NCBI RefSeq assembly: GCF_951229915.1
Contig: NZ_OX579588.1
Location: forward strand, 248,001-312,000
Source of the DNA: Candidatus Ornithobacterium hominis
Lineage (GTDB): Bacteria > Bacteroidota > Bacteroidia > Flavobacteriales > Weeksellaceae
Reading direction: 5' to 3'
DNA length: 64,000 nucleotides
Shown: positions 18,449 through 28,192 of the stretch, in pieces
Layout of the letters: each line of letters starts with the position of its first letter
Position numbering within the stretch: position 1 is the stretch's first letter
Notes under the pieces: generated by a model
Told to the model about the DNA's origin: nothing
Databases searched by the model: none
Seen by the model: the letters and a program-made list of their open reading frames with translations, nothing else
Translations under genes and position numbers: made by a program

Positions 18449-19122
18449 TATGGGATAATCTTTTGATTTTTGTTTAAAATTTGATGGACTCGGGCAGAAT
18501 AATATTTAGAATCAAAACTCAAAGTATCTTTGTAAGTGTAAGCGGTGGAAATCATGGTGTTGAGATTAATTTCCTGATAACCAGGTACTCGGTCGTTATT
18601 ATTTTCTAGCAACATCAAAGTAGAATCATTTTTGAAAAAAGCATCTTCTACCCAAAAACTTGGCCCGTAAAACAGAATTCGATGAGCTTTTTTTTGATTT
18701 AAATCGACTAATACAATTTCTTGGTCGGTATTGTAATCGACTTTTCCATTATCAGAAAAACGAAGCAAGTAGCTGTCTATATCTACATATTTGCTAGAAT
18801 CAGCATTATAAGTTAAAAAAGTTTGATATCTTTGGTCAAATTTTGATGAAAAAGAAGGAATTGCAGTCGCAGGTTGATTGAATACTTTAAAAGTATCAAC
18901 TTTTTGGAAATTTTCTAGCTTAAAGTCAGCTTCTTTAGATTTATAGTAGTCAACCCATTTTTCTAACCGCTCTTGTGGACTAGGAAATTCATTATAAGTA
19001 TTCGGCGGAGGTGGAATTTCTAAAGAAGTGGAATCAATTGAAGTTTCATTGATTTTTTTATCTTTCTTCTCACACGAAAAAAATAATATAAGGCTTAGAA
19101 AAAATAAAATAAATTTCGACAT
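18448..19122 (-). CDS. Putative lipoprotein of unknown function
   Basis: 224 aa. Signal MSKFILFFLSLILFFSC is a clear lipobox. The mature part starts with a Pro-rich stretch (EIPPPPNTY) and then a globular region with no motif I recognise. It is upstream of alr on the same strand and overlaps it by one base, so it is probably co-transcribed. The FLSL part of its signal peptide is encoded by a copy of the AAGGCTT repeat (19090-19096). Confidence 0.7.
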   Translation of the reverse strand: MSKFILFFLSLILFFSCEKKDKKINETSIDSTSLEIPPPPNTYNEFPSPQERLEKWVDYYKSKEADFKLENFQKVDTFKVFNQPATAIPSFSSKFDQRYQTFLTYNADSSKYVDIDSYLLRFSDNGKVDYNTDQEIVLVDLNQKKAHRILFYGPSFWVEDAFFKNDSTLMLLENNNDRVPGYQEINLNTMISTAYTYKDTLSFDSKYYSARVHQILNKNQKIIP

Positions 19123-19588
19123 TTTTGTTTTGATTGATTTTCTAAGACGAAAGTACTAAACTTCTGCAATTACAAGAAAATTATTCTCATTAAATTTTAA
19201 TACCAAGTCAGAATACTTTTGAGTAATTCACTGAGAAAAGAGAGATGGAAAATTTAGTTTTAAGAACTATTTTAGAAGAAAAGAAGATATTACAAACATT
19301 TTGAGAGACATATTACCGTTAACATTAATTAATATTATTGAATTGTGGGCAGAAATGAATGCTTAGGTTTTTTTATAAAAATAGCGTTCACAAGTTATGT
19401 ATTATTTTCCCGTTTAATTAACTTTTTTTTAAAAATCACGATAAAATTATGCGCTTAATTTAAACATAGCGTAAAAAATGTAATCTAAAAATGAATAAGT
19501 TTATTAAAAAAATAATACCTTTGCCTTTTGTTTAGAGAAAATCATTTCAAATAAAAGATTAAGAGGAAACAATAATTAATTAATAAAT
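19123..19588. other. Divergent intergenic region
   Basis: 466 bp of very AT-rich DNA between the divergent lipoprotein and outer-membrane protein genes. I see no gene. It ends with the promoter of the plus-strand gene (-7 box at 19516-19523), leaving a leader of about 60 nt. The rest is unexplained. Confidence 0.4.
19516..19523 (+). promoter_or_regulatory. Promoter -7 element of the small OMP gene
   Basis: TACCTTTG matches TAnnTTTG exactly, 65 nt before the ATG at 19589. Unlike hemA and pth, this gene has a real leader. Confidence 0.5.
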
Positions 19589-20044
19589 ATGAAAAATTTA
19601 AAAATTTTAGCAGTAGCGCTATTGATGTTATTTGGTTTATCACAGATGAATGCACAGGCATTTGAAGGGAATGGAGACAAGAAATTACAAGCAGGTTTTT
19701 CTGCTTTTGGTAATGGGATTGGTTTGCAAGGCACGTTTGATTATGGGATTCACCAATATTTTTCATTAGGAGCAGGAGCTGAATTTTACTTCCATGGCGA
19801 TAATGGAAAGAATAAACCTAAAAATGCAAACTTCTACGTCTTTGGTAGAGCGAATGCACACTTAGGTTCATTATTGAATATGCCGTCAGAAATGGACTTA
19901 TACCCAGGTATTGATTTGGGCCTATTGGGCAATGATTTTGGCTTTGGCGGTCACCTAGGTTTTCGCTATTTCTTCACCAACAACATGGGAGCTTATATAG
20001 AAGTTGGAAACCGCGGAAGTTTAGGTTTGACTTTCAATTTCTAA
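19589..20044 (+). CDS. Small outer-membrane beta-barrel protein
   Basis: 151 aa. Signal peptide MKNLKILAVALLMLFGLSQMNA with cleavage near AQA. The rest alternates hydrophobic and polar residues, rich in Gly and aromatic residues, and ends in SLGLTFNF, the terminal aromatic expected of a BamA-inserted barrel. Length fits an 8-strand barrel. Function unknown; porin-like or structural. Confidence 0.7.
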   Translation: MKNLKILAVALLMLFGLSQMNAQAFEGNGDKKLQAGFSAFGNGIGLQGTFDYGIHQYFSLGAGAEFYFHGDNGKNKPKNANFYVFGRANAHLGSLLNMPSEMDLYPGIDLGLLGNDFGFGGHLGFRYFFTNNMGAYIEVGNRGSLGLTFNF

Positions 20045-20053
20045 GAAAAAAAA

Positions 20054-21253
20054 TTGCAAAAAATTGCAATCATAGGGGGAGGTGCCAGCGGCTTCTTTTT
20101 GGGAGCCAACTTGGCACCTTCTTTTTTGGTCCATATTTACGAAAAAGCAACAGTACCTCTGCAGAAAGTAAGAGCCTCTGGCGGAGGGCGTTGTAACGTA
20201 ACTCACGCATGTTTTGACCCTAGTATTTTGACTGAGTTTTACCCTCGCGGTAGCCGAGAACTGAGAAGTATATTTCATCAATTCATGTGTGGCGATACCA
20301 TGCAGTGGTTTGAAGAGCGAAAAGTCCCTTTGAAGATAGAAGAAGATGGGCGTGTTTTCCCGATTTCAGATAATTCACTAGATGTTGTAGAAACGTTAAT
20401 TAAAGAAAATATAAAAAGAAAAACACAAGTTCATCTGCAAGAAACAGTAAAGGCAATTAAATTTGAAAATCAAAGATTTAAGCTAGAAACAACTCAAGCC
20501 ACTGAAGTTTTTGATGCAGTGGTGATAGCCAGTGGTAGCAGCCGACAAATGTGGGAATTGCTCAAAACTTTAGGGCACACAGTGGTAGCGCCAGTCCCGT
20601 CATTATTTTCATTCAACTGTAGAGATGCCTTTTTGAAGGAATTACCAGGTACGGTTCTCAGAAATGCAGAGGTTCAAATTTTAGATTCTTCGTTCAGAAA
20701 TACAGGTGATTTACTCTTCACGCATCGCGGATTTAGTGGGCCAGCAATTTTAGTCTTATCAGCTTGGGCGGCTCGATTTTTAGCAGAAAAAAAATATCAA
20801 TTTCAGATTCAAATTAATTTTTTAGGGAAAACCCCTGATGAAATTTTACAAGGCTTAAAAAATTTTAAAAAGAAGCATCCGCAGCAATTGCTTACACATC
20901 ATTTTCCATTTGAATTAACTAAAAAATTTCGAAAAGAATTTTTAAAGGCTTTAGAAATTCCTCAAGAAAGAAAATATGCTGATTTGAGTAATGCTGAAAT
21001 GCAACTTATAGCAGATTTTTTAAGCCTTAAAAAATTTGATATTGATGGTAAAATTACCAACAAAGATGAGTTTGTGACGGCGGGTGGTGTGGATCTGAAG
21101 GAAATTGATTTCAAAAATATGCAGAGCAAATTGATTCCCAACTTATTTATGCTGGGAGAGGTTTTAAACATTGATGCGGTAACAGGCGGCTTCAATTTCC
21201 AAGCTTGCTGGAGCGAGGCAGCTGTTTTGGCTACTTACCTAAATAAGCTCTGA
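20054..21253 (+). CDS. HI0933-family NAD(P)/FAD-dependent oxidoreductase
   Basis: 399 aa, with a TTG start at 20054 that gives the canonical dinucleotide-binding opening MQKIAIIGGGASGFFLG. No ATG is available upstream. Family motifs include RASGGGRCNVTH near 37-48 and the C-terminal FD..GGVDLKEI and DAVTGGFNFQACWSEA. Members (YhiN/HI0933) bind FAD; the substrate is unknown. The 3' end overlaps the convergent membrane-protein gene by 15 bp. Three repeat copies lie inside (20850, 20945, 21022). Confidence 0.9.
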   Translation: MQKIAIIGGGASGFFLGANLAPSFLVHIYEKATVPLQKVRASGGGRCNVTHACFDPSILTEFYPRGSRELRSIFHQFMCGDTMQWFEERKVPLKIEEDGRVFPISDNSLDVVETLIKENIKRKTQVHLQETVKAIKFENQRFKLETTQATEVFDAVVIASGSSRQMWELLKTLGHTVVAPVPSLFSFNCRDAFLKELPGTVLRNAEVQILDSSFRNTGDLLFTHRGFSGPAILVLSAWAARFLAEKKYQFQIQINFLGKTPDEILQGLKNFKKKHPQQLLTHHFPFELTKKFRKEFLKALEIPQERKYADLSNAEMQLIADFLSLKKFDIDGKITNKDEFVTAGGVDLKEIDFKNMQSKLIPNLFMLGEVLNIDAVTGGFNFQACWSEAAVLATYLNKL

Positions 21254-23281
21254 GTTATCTTCTTGTTTCCTTATCGGAGGGAAAATAAAATCAAGTGGTT
21301 TTTTTAAGAAATAATTTATAATAGAAGAGATAATATTTCTTAATTCTCCGCCAGGAATTTTCTTTGCCTTAAAGGCGATAAACAGAGAAAAGTTGAAGCT
21401 TACAGCAAAGTTGATGAACCCAATTAAAATAATCCCAGCAAGGCTCCAAAAAATTTGATAATAGCTCAAAATGAAATCTTTCCCGAAAGCGCCAAGTGCA
21501 AAATTTCCAGAAGAGAAGGTGATGTGGCGAATGTCTAGATTCAGACCTAAAAACTTACCCACTGATGCCGTTGTCCCCATGAAAACACCAAACCAAAAGT
21601 TGGAAACCAAGCCAGGGTAGTAATGTTCGTAAAATCGACTTATCTTTTCCGCTCTTTTGAGTCCAAATCTTTTTTTAGTCCAAATACCGTTTTTGATTCG
21701 CTGAGGTAATTTATAATACTTGTCGCTATTGGAGCGATTCCCAGAGATGAGCCCAGAAATGAATAAATATACCCCAGCAATAGCGGCATGAAACAAAGCT
21801 AAAGACTCAATCGGGTTTAAATCGTGAATGAGAAGATTTGCTTTTTCTTTCCCGATTTCAATATTCATATATTTTTCTAGTAGAAATATTCCTACTAAGG
21901 CGACGAGGAACGCTAGCAAAATATTGCCTAAAAAAGCGACAAATTGTGTGCGAATCAAACGAGCAAAAAAGGCAGCAAATTGGTTGTATTTATTTTTGAT
22001 ATGAGGCGCTTTTTTCATGTCAGCTTCTAGGAAAGAGGCTACGGTAGATGCCGTCATAGCAGGTTGTTTCGTGGCTAAAGACATGCCCGTCAGGTAAATA
22101 GCGATAAAACCAAGGCTGTAATTTAAACTGTACAGAACTGCTTGGCCAAAGTCGCTAACATCTAGTTTTGATAGTAGAACTTTGATAATACACAGAATGC
22201 CTACAATCACACCACCACCAGCAGCCTTATAGAACATTTTCCCATAATCATACCAATGTTCAGAAATGTACTTTTTCCCAGTTTCTGCTGTCTGAGAAGT
22301 GATTTCGTACGCAAAAAGCTGCGTCGTTTCACTAATGAAGCTTTTTAAATTTTTTCTTTGAGCATTGTATTGAATTAATTTGAGATACAAATCAATTGTA
22401 TTTTTTTTCCCATCTTGCGGAGTATCTCCATGAATAAGGGGAATGAGTTCTTCGATTCGCATGAGTTGCATCCGCATTCGAGCCAAATTTTTGTTCAAAG
22501 AAAGTGAAATGCCAAGATTATTACTGTTTTTGTAAGCTAAATCAATATATTCTTCACATTGCTTTAGAAGGACGTGCAATTGTTTGTAATCAAGGCTTTT
22601 GCTATCAGCCAATTGCTGGTTTTTGGTAATATGTTTTTTGATAGATTCCAGCTCATTGTGAAAAGCTAAAAAAGGACTATTAATATTATTGTAGGTAGGA
22701 ACCATTCGCAGCGTTTCGCTCTCTATCGCTTTCCCACACAAGCGTAGAGTCAAAATTTTTAAAGCATAAATTAATTGAGAAAGAGAGCTTTTTTCAGAAA
22801 ATTGAGTATCGATACTAGGAACTTCCAATAAATTAAAAAGTTGATACAAATCACCGTAAGGAATCAAAAGAATTGATTGATAATCATCAGAATGGTTAAA
22901 AACTTGACTGAGAATATATTTTGTTGAATTAATTTTACCTTGGTAAGGTAAAATCAAGTTATAGAAGCGTAATGTAAATTCCTTGAAAAAACTTTCATCA
23001 CGCAACATTCCAGTATCAGTGATTAAATCAACAAAATCATTTTGAGCAAATAGGGAATTAATGAATTCAATGAAATTATTCCTGAGAACTTCATTTTCTT
23101 CCAGCAATGCAATAAGTCCCGTCAAGTCAAAAGCAGTCGTAGTACCTGGAGTTCTGAGGCAGTCAACGATATTGACTAGAATTTGAACGGGATTTTCATC
23201 ATGTTCCCAAAGTTTACCTTTATTAAAATAGGCTTGAAAGATTTTTTTTAACTCTAAATTTTGACTTTCTCTTGATGCCAT
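21239..23281 (-). CDS. 'Site-specific recombinase' family (Gcr-like) membrane protein
   Basis: 680 aa. The N-terminal half (to about 340) is helical and soluble; the C-terminal half has about six membrane segments (for example 'GGGVIVGILCIIKVLL', FLGNILLAFLVALVGIFLL, 'WSLAGIILIGFINFAVSF'). This matches the family labelled SpecificRecomb/Gcr. No catalytic Tyr or Ser recombinase motif is visible, so the name is probably misleading and a membrane role is more likely. Monocistronic, minus strand, convergent overlap of 15 bp with the HI0933 gene. Confidence 0.75.
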   Translation of the reverse strand: MASRESQNLELKKIFQAYFNKGKLWEHDENPVQILVNIVDCLRTPGTTTAFDLTGLIALLEENEVLRNNFIEFINSLFAQNDFVDLITDTGMLRDESFFKEFTLRFYNLILPYQGKINSTKYILSQVFNHSDDYQSILLIPYGDLYQLFNLLEVPSIDTQFSEKSSLSQLIYALKILTLRLCGKAIESETLRMVPTYNNINSPFLAFHNELESIKKHITKNQQLADSKSLDYKQLHVLLKQCEEYIDLAYKNSNNLGISLSLNKNLARMRMQLMRIEELIPLIHGDTPQDGKKNTIDLYLKLIQYNAQRKNLKSFISETTQLFAYEITSQTAETGKKYISEHWYDYGKMFYKAAGGGVIVGILCIIKVLLSKLDVSDFGQAVLYSLNYSLGFIAIYLTGMSLATKQPAMTASTVASFLEADMKKAPHIKNKYNQFAAFFARLIRTQFVAFLGNILLAFLVALVGIFLLEKYMNIEIGKEKANLLIHDLNPIESLALFHAAIAGVYLFISGLISGNRSNSDKYYKLPQRIKNGIWTKKRFGLKRAEKISRFYEHYYPGLVSNFWFGVFMGTTASVGKFLGLNLDIRHITFSSGNFALGAFGKDFILSYYQIFWSLAGIILIGFINFAVSFNFSLFIAFKAKKIPGGELRNIISSIINYFLKKPLDFIFPPIRKQEDNSELI

Positions 23282-23369
23282 TTGATTTTTCTAACGGCTG
23301 CGAAGATACTAATTTATGTAGAAGAAAAGTTTTAAAATTTTAAATATAAAATTCAAATAAACTCTAAAA

Positions 23370-23391
23370 AATTAAAAGCCTTAAAAAAAAA
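23370..23391. repeat. AAGGCTT iterated motif, intergenic copy
   Basis: AATTAAAAGCCTTAAAAAAAAA with core 23376-23382 (minus orientation), in the divergent spacer between the membrane protein and the FadL-like porin. Confidence 0.75.
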
Positions 23392-23507
23392 TGATTTCCG
23401 TTCAGCAACAGACGGGTCGCAACTGTGTGTACACGAGCTAAAAAAGGTTTCAGACACAGCGTTTATCAAAATAAAAATAATTTTTAAACTAAAGTTGAAA
23501 ATTTGTT

Positions 23508-23515
23508 TATATTTG
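23508..23515 (+). promoter_or_regulatory. Promoter -7 element of the FadL-like gene
   Basis: TATATTTG matches TAnnTTTG exactly, 30 nt upstream of the ATG at 23546. Confidence 0.55.
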
Positions 23516-23545
23516 TTTGGGGTAGAATTGAAAAAATAAAAACGT

Positions 23546-24778
23546 ATGATTAAGAAAACAGGAATAGCATTTTTGCTATTATTTTTAGCAGTAGATGCTT
23601 TTGCCGGAGGGTTTAGAGTTTCTTTGCAAGGGGTAAGGCAATCAGCTTTAGGAGCTCAGGGGGCAGCATTGACAGGCGATGCGTCAGTCATGTTTTATAA
23701 TCCAGCTGCCTTGGCCTTTGTGGGGAGTCAGTGGAGTGTGGCGGCAGGTGTTTTTGGTGTGAGATTGACTTCTAAATACCAAAACAGAACAACTTTAGAA
23801 ACAGCAGAGACAGATAATCCGCTGGGGACTCCTTTATATGCTGCTTTAAGCTACAAACCTGTAGATAAATTAGCTTTAGGTGTGAGTGTGACGACACCTT
23901 TTGGCTCTACTGTAGACTGGGGGAATAATTGGTCAGGCAAATATGTAATTAATCGAATTGCACTGAAATCTTTCTTCATTCAACCAACGATTGCTTATCA
24001 ATTCAACGATTGGTTTGCGCTAGGCGGTGGAGCCGTTATAGCCAAGGGGAGTGTGAACATTCAAAGAGAAGTAGCTGTTGCGGGCAATGATGCTTCGCTC
24101 GAGATTGATGCACCGCACGCCCAAGGCTGGGGTATGAATCTTGGGGTATTTATTAAGCCTTCAGAGAAAGTGAATTTAGGTTTGTCCTATCGCTCTGAGC
24201 TGAAAATGAAAGCGGAGGATGGAGATGTGAAATGGAAAAATGTGCCGCAATTGGTTTCGGGGTCATTACCATTTAATGCAAAAAAATTCAATGCACAATT
24301 GCCGTTGCCAGCAGAATTGCTGTTTGGTGTTACTTATCAAGCAACACCCAAATGGATGCTAGCAGCTGAAATCGGTGCAGTTAACTGGGAGACTTATAAG
24401 GAATTAGTGATAAATTTAACGAATGGAAAAGAAGGCTATAAAAATCAATCCACTAAAGAATTTAAAAATACAGTAAATTATAGTTTGGGCGCTGAATATG
24501 CTGCAACAGATAAGTTGGATTTAAGATTAGGCTATAAATTTGATGAATCGCCGTCGCCAGGGAGGTATTTCAATCCAGAAACGCCAACGGTTAACTATCA
24601 TGCCTTTACCAGCGGGTTGGGGTATAAATTTAAGGCTTTAAAAATTGATTTAATGGCAGAATACCTAAAAGGGAATGAAAGAGAGTTTAATAATGTGGAC
24701 TATGATTTTGGTGGAGATATTGTTTCCAGCGGATTTATTTTTGGTTTAGGCTTGAGTTATAATTTTGATTTACAATAA
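23546..24778 (+). CDS. OmpP1/FadL/TodX family outer-membrane transporter
   Basis: 410 aa. Signal peptide ends near AFAGG. The mature N-terminus 'GGFRVSLQGVRQSALGAQGA' plus VMFYNPAALAF is the FadL hatch signature with the NPA motif, followed by a beta-barrel ending in LSYNFDLQ. FadL proteins carry hydrophobic compounds such as fatty acids across the outer membrane. It is 8 nt upstream of an SGNH-hydrolase lipoprotein gene, which suggests uptake of a lipid or ester with hydrolysis at the surface; that link is inferred. Confidence 0.92.
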   Translation: MIKKTGIAFLLLFLAVDAFAGGFRVSLQGVRQSALGAQGAALTGDASVMFYNPAALAFVGSQWSVAAGVFGVRLTSKYQNRTTLETAETDNPLGTPLYAALSYKPVDKLALGVSVTTPFGSTVDWGNNWSGKYVINRIALKSFFIQPTIAYQFNDWFALGGGAVIAKGSVNIQREVAVAGNDASLEIDAPHAQGWGMNLGVFIKPSEKVNLGLSYRSELKMKAEDGDVKWKNVPQLVSGSLPFNAKKFNAQLPLPAELLFGVTYQATPKWMLAAEIGAVNWETYKELVINLTNGKEGYKNQSTKEFKNTVNYSLGAEYAATDKLDLRLGYKFDESPSPGRYFNPETPTVNYHAFTSGLGYKFKALKIDLMAEYLKGNEREFNNVDYDFGGDIVSSGFIFGLGLSYNFDLQ

Positions 24779-24786
24779 AAAAAGAG

Positions 24787-26358
24787 ATGAATAAAATTTT
24801 AAAATATATAGGAGTTGTTTTTGTCTTCATTTTTATTACTTCTTGTGATGAAGATTTTAAAAACGAGGTTAAAGATTTTAAATTAAATAGTGGTGAAGCA
24901 GACTTTACGACTTATGTAGCGTTGGGGAATTCTTTGACGGCAGGCTTTGCAGACGGAGCACTTTATCAGTCTATGCAGAAGCAAAGCTACCCAGCAATTT
25001 TAGCAAGAATGATGGGGCAAAATTCAAAGGAATTTAAGCAGCCATACATGCCTGATGATGTGGGTGGATTTTCAGACTTATTTCAGCAGTCGGGTGGAAC
25101 ATCTTTTTACGGAAAATTAAAGCTAAATTTAGTAAATGGAGCACCAACCCCTGTGCCGTCTCAGCCACAAAATAGCTTAGAAAACTCTTTAGTCAATGGC
25201 GATTTTCATAATTTGGGTGTACCTGGAGCAAAATCTTATCATTTGTTGGCAGAAACTTATGGCAGTAAGCAGTCCTTAGCAGCAGGGAAGGCAAACCCCT
25301 ATTTTGTGCGAATGGCTACCGAAGAGAATACGTCTATTCTAAGAGATGCGATGAAACAAAAGCCTAGTTTTTTCACCCTTTGGATTGGGAATAATGATGT
25401 TTTAGGCTATGCCATGAGTGGAGCAAGCGGGGTAAATCAAACAGGAAATATGGATGCTTCTACCTATGCAACCTCAGATTTGTCTGACCCTAATTTGGTA
25501 GTTGGCGCCATCAATACCATATTGCAAAAACTCACAAGCAGTGGAGCTAAGGGAGCTGTAGCAAACATCCCAGATGTGACCTCTATCCCTTTTTTCACGA
25601 CAGTTCCAGTAAAACCTTTTTCTGTAAGTAACTCTGCGTATTCATCACAAATTCAGATTTTAAATCAATCTTTTGAGTCTTTGAATCAGTTTTTCAAAGC
25701 GGTAAGAGCAGAAGAAAGAATAGTGCATTTCTCTGAAACCGAAAGTTCAGCACCTATTATTTTTGATGAAAGCTTAGCCGATCTGTCTACTCAAATTTCA
25801 CAAGCCCTAGTGGCTAAGGGAATTCCGCAAGCACAAGCAGCACTTTTAGCTTCCATCTACGGGCAAACAAGACAAGCAAAAGAAGGCGATTATTTGATTT
25901 TAACTTTGAGTTCAAAATTAGGTCAAGTAAATGAAGAGCGAAAGCAAGCTTTGATGCGAAAGGGGTTGCCTGAAAATACAGCAACACAGCTTTCGGTTAC
26001 GGGTTTAACGAATCCGCTAAAAGATAATGAAGTCTTAACTTCTAGAGAAGTAGAAGAAATTAAAGCCGTAACTTCAAAAATCAATGCCTCTATAAGTAAT
26101 TTAGCATCCAATTACGGATTAGCGTTAGTCGATACCCATGCTAAAATGAATAAACTAAAAAGAGGAATGAGATACAATGGGGTGAATTATACTACTAACT
26201 TTATTTCTGGTGGGGCATTTTCTCTCGACGGCGTTCACTTAAATGGAAGAGGCTATGCAATTGTAGCAAATGAATTTGCTAATTCCATCAATGCTAAATT
26301 TGGTTCAAATTTACCAATGGTGAATCCCAATAATTTTGATGGAACAAAGATTCCCTGA
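24787..26358 (+). CDS. SGNH/GDSL hydrolase-like lipoprotein
   Basis: 523 aa. Lipoprotein signal with FIFITSC at 14-20. Block I is VALGNSLTAGF with catalytic Ser S49, a later GNND (WIGNNDVLG near 200) supplies the Asn block, and LDGVHLNGRGY near 485-495 supplies the Asp-x-x-His pair. It should therefore be an active esterase/lipase at the outer membrane. Paired with the FadL-like gene 8 nt upstream. Substrate unknown. Confidence 0.88.
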   Translation: MNKILKYIGVVFVFIFITSCDEDFKNEVKDFKLNSGEADFTTYVALGNSLTAGFADGALYQSMQKQSYPAILARMMGQNSKEFKQPYMPDDVGGFSDLFQQSGGTSFYGKLKLNLVNGAPTPVPSQPQNSLENSLVNGDFHNLGVPGAKSYHLLAETYGSKQSLAAGKANPYFVRMATEENTSILRDAMKQKPSFFTLWIGNNDVLGYAMSGASGVNQTGNMDASTYATSDLSDPNLVVGAINTILQKLTSSGAKGAVANIPDVTSIPFFTTVPVKPFSVSNSAYSSQIQILNQSFESLNQFFKAVRAEERIVHFSETESSAPIIFDESLADLSTQISQALVAKGIPQAQAALLASIYGQTRQAKEGDYLILTLSSKLGQVNEERKQALMRKGLPENTATQLSVTGLTNPLKDNEVLTSREVEEIKAVTSKINASISNLASNYGLALVDTHAKMNKLKRGMRYNGVNYTTNFISGGAFSLDGVHLNGRGYAIVANEFANSINAKFGSNLPMVNPNNFDGTKIP

Positions 26359-26539
26359 AAAGAAAAATTTAAATAAAATTAGAATTAAATCCTACCAGAG
26401 ATTTGACTGAAGGATTTTTTTAGGACTTTGGGAAAGATGAAATATTTTTAAAGCCTATTTAAATTTATAAAAAAAATAAAGCTTTAAAAAAAATCATAAA
26501 GATACCTCTGTAGAGATTTTTAAGTTAACATGAAAACTT

Positions 26540-26547
26540 TATATTTG
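26540..26547 (+). promoter_or_regulatory. sucD promoter -7 element
   Basis: TATATTTG matches TAnnTTTG, 20 nt before the ATG at 26568. Two degenerate repeat copies (AAAGCCTATTT and AAAGCTTTAAAA) lie 60-95 nt upstream. Confidence 0.55.
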
Positions 26548-26567
26548 TAAGAATAAAAAATTATAAA

Positions 26568-27437
26568 ATGTCAGTACTTGTAAACAAAGACTCTAAAGTA
26601 ATAGTTCAAGGTTTCACTGGAAGTGAAGGAACTTTTCATGCGGAACAAATGATAGAATACGGAACGAATGTCGTAGGCGGCGTTACGCCCAAAAAAGGTG
26701 GACAGACACACTTAGGCAAACCAGTTTTTAACACCGTAAAGGAGGCTGTAGAGCAGACGCAAGCTGATGTGAGTATAATTTTTGTGCCGCCAGCATTTGC
26801 GGCAGACGCCATTATGGAAGCGGCAGAAGCAGGCATCAAAGTGATTATTTGCATCACAGAAGGTATTCCAGTATCAGACATGGTAAAAGTTCAACATTAT
26901 ATTGATGAGCGTGATTCGGTATTGATAGGGCCAAATTGCCCAGGAGTTATAACTTCTGATGAAGCGAAAGTAGGTATCATGCCTGGATTCGTATTCAAAA
27001 AAGGAAGGGTAGGAGTTGTATCTAAATCAGGGACTTTGACGTATGAAGCTGCAGACCAAGTGGTGAAAGCTGGCTACGGGATTTCGACAGCTATTGGCAT
27101 CGGTGGTGACCCCATCATTGGCACGACGACTAAAGAAGCGATTCAAATGTTTATGCAAGATGATGAAACTGATTGCATTGTGATGATAGGTGAAATCGGA
27201 GGGCAATTAGAAGCAGAAGCTGCAAGATGGATAAAAGAAAATGGAACAAAACCAGTGATTGGATTCATCGCTGGGCAAACAGCGCCCAAAGGTAGAACCA
27301 TGGGGCACGCTGGTGCAATCGTAGGAGGTAAAGATGATACGGCGCAAGCAAAGATGAAAATTATGAGCGAATGCGGGATTCATGTAGTAGAGTCCCCAGC
27401 TGAAATTGGTGCGAAAGTAAAAGAAGTTTTAAATTAG
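26568..27437 (+). CDS. sucD: Succinate-CoA ligase alpha subunit
   Basis: 289 aa. It couples succinyl-CoA to succinate with substrate-level phosphorylation in the TCA cycle. CoA-binding [12 protein letters not shown] near 14-25, SKSGTLTYE near 150, and the phosphohistidine in [13 protein letters not shown] (His about 247). The beta-subunit gene sucC is not adjacent, as is common in Bacteroidota. An outer-membrane protein gene follows after 17 nt. Confidence 0.97.
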   Translation: MSVLVNKDSKVIVQGFTGSEGTFHAEQMIEYGTNVVGGVTPKKGGQTHLGKPVFNTVKEAVEQTQADVSIIFVPPAFAADAIMEAAEAGIKVIICITEGIPVSDMVKVQHYIDERDSVLIGPNCPGVITSDEAKVGIMPGFVFKKGRVGVVSKSGTLTYEAADQVVKAGYGISTAIGIGGDPIIGTTTKEAIQMFMQDDETDCIVMIGEIGGQLEAEAARWIKENGTKPVIGFIAGQTAPKGRTMGHAGAIVGGKDDTAQAKMKIMSECGIHVVESPAEIGAKVKEVLN

Positions 27438-27454
27438 TAAAATAAAAAAATCAA

Positions 27455-28039
27455 ATGAAAAATTTAGTTGTATTATTGATAGCAATTTTTGGTTTTAGTA
27501 CGGTTCAAGCACAATTTTTTGATGATGTAAGAATCGGTGCGAAGCTAAACGGGAATTATTCTAAAATTAACCAAATTCATGGCAATTCAAAATCAAAATT
27601 TGGTTTTGGTGGAGGTGCTGTGTTTATGAAGCCAATCAACAATAGTTTCGAGTATAATGTGCAGGTGGAATTACTCTTCAACCAATACGGTGAAAAAAAT
27701 GAAACGGCAAACTTTTCTGAAAAATTTAACCTAAATTACTTGTCTCTTCCGATTCTTTTTAAAGCCTATTTCTCTGAACAAGAAACCGAAGTTTTTGGTT
27801 TGATTGGGCCGCAGCTAGGCTATTTGATTGGTAAGTCTGAATTTAAAAATGAGAATTACAATAAATTTGATTTTGGACTCACAGGGGGGCTTGGTTTGTC
27901 TTTGAACCGAAATATTGAAGGTGACATCCGAATTTATTATGGTTTATTAGATTCTTCCGAATGGAAAGAACATATAAAAGCTGAAGATAAAGTTAATAAT
28001 AATTTCGCTGTAAGTTTGGGGGTTACTTATTTGTTTTAA
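27455..28039 (+). CDS. Outer-membrane beta-barrel protein (OMP_b-brl family)
   Basis: 194 aa. Signal peptide MKNLVVLLIAIFGFSTVQAQ. The mature part is a small barrel: 'IGAKLNGNYSKINQIHG', NVQVELLFNQYG, 'EVFGLIGPQLGYLIG', ending in FAVSLGVTYLF with terminal Phe. It resembles PorT-type and other small barrels, but no specific function is seen. It lies 17 nt after sucD and before a strong terminator. Confidence 0.78.
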   Translation: MKNLVVLLIAIFGFSTVQAQFFDDVRIGAKLNGNYSKINQIHGNSKSKFGFGGGAVFMKPINNSFEYNVQVELLFNQYGEKNETANFSEKFNLNYLSLPILFKAYFSEQETEVFGLIGPQLGYLIGKSEFKNENYNKFDFGLTGGLGLSLNRNIEGDIRIYYGLLDSSEWKEHIKAEDKVNNNFAVSLGVTYLF

Positions 28040-28069
28040 CAAATTAAACATAAAAATGATATTATGATT

Positions 28070-28095
28070 AAGGCTACAATTTTTGTAGCCTTTTT
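28070..28095 (+). terminator. Terminator after the sucD/OMP unit
   Basis: AAGGCTACAA (28070-28079) and TTGTAGCCTT (28083-28092) form a perfect 10-bp stem with a 3-nt loop, followed by TTT. A clear intrinsic terminator 31 nt after the OMP stop. Confidence 0.85.
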
Positions 28096-28103
28096 AATTG
28101 AAA

Positions 28104-28124
28104 TTTTTCAAGGCTTAAAAAAAA
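28104..28124. repeat. AAGGCTT iterated motif next to a real terminator
   Basis: TTTTTCAAGGCTTAAAAAAAA with core 28110-28116, only 15 nt past the terminator hairpin. Its presence beside a proper terminator argues that it is not itself the terminator. Confidence 0.75.
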
Positions 28125-28192
28125 TGAGAAACTCGAATTAATGGTAATCTAAGATGAATTTTTTACCTTAGCGACTTAAATGAAATCCTGAA

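Noticed and set aside
23389..23439. 16-codon frame in the GC-richer spacer
   Set aside because: No start context, and a frame this short is expected by chance.
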